A stretch of 33,680 nucleotides of DNA from Acidobacteriota bacterium (GTDB lineage: Bacteria > Acidobacteriota > UBA4820 > DSQY01), in contig JBFMHB010000027.1 of assembly GCA_040752915.1 (NCBI GenBank), positions 1-33,680 of the forward strand. Reading direction: 5' to 3'. Position 1 is the stretch's first letter, and every line of letters begins with the position of its first letter. Made by a program: the position numbers and the translations under genes. Under the pieces are notes generated by a model that was not told the DNA's origin, did not search any database, and was given only the letters and a program-made list of their open reading frames with translations. This document shows, piece after piece, positions 31,933 to 33,680 of this stretch.

Positions 31933-33047
31933 GGAGCCGCCTCGTGCGCGATTCGGGCCTGCGCCCGGCGAAGCGCCTCCTCCGCGGAGAACTCCGCGTC
32001 CAGCGCATCCATCAGCGCCCCCTCGAGGATCTCCTGGCCGCGCGGCCCGAGGTCCGGAGGCGCCACGAGCCGCGTTCGCGAAAGGGCGCGCTCGGCCTCG
32101 ACATTCTGGGCGGGAAGGCCGGCCGCGGCGGGAAGATGGCCCGCCAGCGCGAGGGTCTCCTGCACGGCGGGCCCCAGGAGCGCCACACCGTCCCGGGGCG
32201 CGACCACGGAGGAAGGACACGCCCACACGTACCCGCCGTACAAGGTCCGGGCGGTTTCCCCGCGGTGGGGCGCTTCGGTCACGCGGCACGAGACTCCGGC
32301 GGACCGAGCCCGGGCGACGAGATCCTTGACCTCCGAAGCCCACACGAAGACCCCTTTCCGGCGTCCCTCCAGGAACGCGTCCACGGCCTCCTGCGGGTCC
32401 GGCGGGGGCTCGAGGCCGTGCCGCTGAAGAAAGGCCAGCGCGCGAATTTGCGGAGCCCCGTACACGGCTTCACCAGGAAGGTCCGAGACGCCCTCCCCGT
32501 GGGCGAGGGCCCAGAAGAGCTCGAGTGGCGGAACGGTGGATCCCAAGGTCGGCTCCCCTTCTCCATGGAAAGCCCGTGCCCCAGCCCAGCGGTCCAGAGC
32601 CTCCAGCGTCATGCGTTCCGGCACCCCGTCCTCTTCTCGCGATGCGAACGCGACCGCGTCCACGGTCAGGGGCAGGGCGAGCCACCGGCCGTTCTGGACC
32701 GGCACGCACGCGCCGAGGCCCTCTCGAAGGGCTCCCGCCGCCACGGGCTCCACGGGCCGCAGCCAGGGCCTGAGCACGGAGAGGGACGAGGCCCGCAGAA
32801 CATAGCCGTCGTAGGCCGTAGACCCGCTTGAAAACAGCAGGACCTCGAGGTCCCGCGCCCGGGCGCTCGGAGTGAGGGGCGCGAAGGTCCATCCGAGGCG
32901 GCCATGCGCCGACGCCGCCTCCAGCGTGCGCGTGAGGCCCGCTGGCGTCGCCACCCGCGGAATCTGCGGCGGCCCGGCCTGGCGCGGCCCGCACGAGGCG
33001 GCCAAGAGGGCGGTCGTGAGGGCCCAGGCCCCTCTTCTCCCGTTCAT
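31929..33047 (-). CDS. Solute-binding-protein-like lipoprotein
   Basis: 372 residues with a likely lipoprotein signal: MNGRRGAWALTTALLAASCG, lipid-modified Cys19 (lipobox AASC, with Ala rather than Leu at -3, so somewhat weak). The mature part resembles family 1 extracellular solute-binding proteins (maltose-binding-like): LPLTVDAVAFASRE (the strand that often holds the ligand side chain), LEALDRWAGARAF, RRKGVFVWASEVKDLVARAR, and a C-terminal PRGQEILEGALMDALDAEFSAE ending with a helix like EEALRRAQARIAHE. Similarity is by eye and partial. No permease or ATPase is nearby, so it is likely a sensor for the kinase it overlaps. Confidence 0.72.
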   Translation of the reverse strand: MNGRRGAWALTTALLAASCGPRQAGPPQIPRVATPAGLTRTLEAASAHGRLGWTFAPLTPSARARDLEVLLFSSGSTAYDGYVLRASSLSVLRPWLRPVEPVAAGALREGLGACVPVQNGRWLALPLTVDAVAFASREEDGVPERMTLEALDRWAGARAFHGEGEPTLGSTVPPLELFWALAHGEGVSDLPGEAVYGAPQIRALAFLQRHGLEPPPDPQEAVDAFLEGRRKGVFVWASEVKDLVARARSAGVSCRVTEAPHRGETARTLYGGYVWACPSSVVAPRDGVALLGPAVQETLALAGHLPAAAGLPAQNVEAERALSRTRLVAPPDLGPRGQEILEGALMDALDAEFSAEEALRRAQARIAHEAAP

Positions 33048-33053
33048 GCGTTC

Positions 33054-33082
33054 ATCCTACCGCAAGCGAATGACCTTGCGAA
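33054..33082 (-). promoter_or_regulatory. Candidate promoter of the lipoprotein-kinase unit
   Basis: Minus strand: -35 TTCGCA (33077-33082, four of six) and -10 TAGGAT (33054-33059, four of six) with a 17-base spacer. The predicted start falls at about the ATG (33047), so the transcript would be leaderless, or the AGGA within the -10 would instead act as a ribosome site from an upstream start. Low confidence. Confidence 0.28.
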
Positions 33083-33092
33083 AAGGGGGTGG

Positions 33093-33125
33093 AAAAAGAG
33101 CGAGGGCGGGCCGAAGCCCGCCCTC
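33093..33125 (-). terminator. Rho-independent terminator with UUCG tetraloop, after the PKD gene
   Basis: On the minus strand, a perfect 10-base-pair stem (33102-33111 with 33116-33125) encloses the loop TTCG closed by a C-G pair, the extra-stable UUCG type. It is followed after three bases by TTTTT (33093-33097). It lies 25 bases beyond the stop of the PKD/IPT gene and separates it from the lipoprotein-kinase unit. Confidence 0.88.
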
Positions 33126-33150
33126 CGAGAAGCGCTTTCCCAGGCTGTGG

Positions 33151-33680
33151 TTACCTGGTGAACTGATAGGGGTTGGAGACGCCGGTGTCGGGGTTCGTGA
33201 CCACGATGGTGACGGGCACGCCCTTGGGGCAGAGGCTCTTGGCGTTGAGCAGCTTGATCTTTCCGCTGCTCACGAAATTCACCGTGACGCCCGTGCCGTT
33301 GATGGTCGCCGTGCAGCCGCTCTGGAAGTTCGTCCCGTAGAGCACGATCCGGAAGGGCTCCGTGAGCTTCTTCGAGGACAGGATCTGCGGCGGAACGGGC
33401 TTCACGATGACCGTGAGGTTCTGGGTGGTGGTGTTGCTGGCGAGCAGGTTGTCGGTCACGGTCACGGTCACGTTCTTGGTGCCGATCGTGGTGTAGGTCT
33501 TGTTGGCCGTGGCGCCCGTGCCGGTCGTGCCGTCGCCGAAGGTCCAGGCGATGGTGTAGTTGCCGCTGCCGCCCGAAGCGAGGGCCGTGAAGGTCACGGA
33601 GTTGCCGAGGATCACGGTGCTGGGCGTGGCGGAGGCCGCGACGGTCACCGGGCTGAGGACGCGGATGACCACGTCGTTGC
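33151..33680 (-). CDS. PKD/IPT-domain surface protein, C-terminal part (5' end outside window)
   Basis: The frame is open to the last base of the window, so the start is missing; about 176 residues are visible. A PKD domain (residues 10-90 of the visible part) shows the typical WTFGDGTTGTG and KTYTTIGTKNVTVTVTDN. A second beta-sandwich, IPT/TIG-like, follows: PPQILSSKKLTEPFRIVLYG, TNFQSGCTATINGTGVTVNF and VTIVVTNPDTGVSNPYQFTR, ending the protein at the very last strand with no sorting signal or anchor. Two cysteines in this domain may form a disulphide. A 6-base repeat GGTCAC at 33453-33470 encodes part of the VTVTVT strand. Asn/Thr-rich content suggests an extracellular adhesin- or peptidase-like protein; its N-terminal domains cannot be seen. 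Confidence 0.88.
   Translation of the reverse strand, partial: NDVVIRVLSPVTVAASATPSTVILGNSVTFTALASGGSGNYTIAWTFGDGTTGTGATANKTYTTIGTKNVTVTVTDNLLASNTTTQNLTVIVKPVPPQILSSKKLTEPFRIVLYGTNFQSGCTATINGTGVTVNFVSSGKIKLLNAKSLCPKGVPVTIVVTNPDTGVSNPYQFTR

Noticed and set aside
33453-33471. Tandem GGTCAC repeat
   Set aside because: Encodes the alternating Val-Thr strand of the PKD domain and is a normal coding pattern, not a regulatory or CRISPR-like repeat.
1-33680. tRNA, rRNA, CRISPR array, insertion sequence, prophage or riboswitch
   Set aside because: None was seen on either strand by eye. Intergenic gaps are at most about 150 bases. No structured-RNA search could be run, so a small RNA could still be missed.

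Overview
GC-rich bacterial chromosome segment (roughly two thirds G+C by eye), densely packed with 29 protein genes and no RNA gene, insertion sequence, prophage or CRISPR array that I can see. The gene set suggests a Gram-negative member of the Acidobacteriota (Holophagae-like) or, less likely, a deltaproteobacterial lineage such as Myxococcota or Desulfobacterota. The grounds are DUF1844 and PATAN/DUF4388 proteins, an MsbA-type exporter, rpoN next to hprK and rapZ, and chemoreceptors with the 'AAIIAAQAGE' signalling tip. This placement is inferred from family distribution, not from a marker-gene tree.

Layout. (1) 1-5874 (+): a tightly overlapping operon of rpoN (5' end missing), hpf, hprK, rapZ, a mannose-type EIIA, ptsH (HPr) and ptsI (EI). 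This is a phosphorelay and its regulators without a sugar permease. (2) 5939-7696 (+): an AI-2E/PerM family membrane protein and a TerB-like protein. (3) 7715-8725 (-): epmA, divergent from 8863-10686 (+), a secreted cell-wall amidase; promoters face both ways. (4) 10832-16342 (+): an MsbA-like ABC exporter, a DUF1844 protein, a TPR/zinc-cluster membrane protein and a PATAN-TM-pseudopilin-like fusion. (5) 16358-19675 (-): nrdR, hsp20 and lon, read from a promoter overlapping the end of the preceding gene. (6) 19718-25049 (-): a PF04392-type periplasmic binding protein, chemoreceptor, CheW, a DeoC-like protein lacking catalytic residues, and a UPF0104 flippase-like protein. A good promoter for this unit sits inside the 3' end of the next gene. 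(7) 25087-27059 (-): rhomboid protease and a short NFACT protein, divergent from 27207-28930 (+), a polyprenyl diphosphate synthase and a HAD hydrolase. (8) 28958-33047 (-): a solute-binding-like lipoprotein, a membrane histidine kinase and a receiver-PAS-kinase protein, all overlapping. (9) 33093-33680 (-): a strong UUCG-loop terminator and the C-terminal part of a PKD/IPT surface protein that runs out of the window.

Taken together the window is mostly housekeeping and signalling. The parts most worth a second look are the two binding-protein-led signalling units without transporters (24-25 kb and 29-33 kb), the DeoC-like pseudoenzyme, the NFACT protein whose Asp-Arg tRNA-binding motif appears lost, and the PATAN-pseudopilin-like fusion. 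No single element is proven to be a new system.
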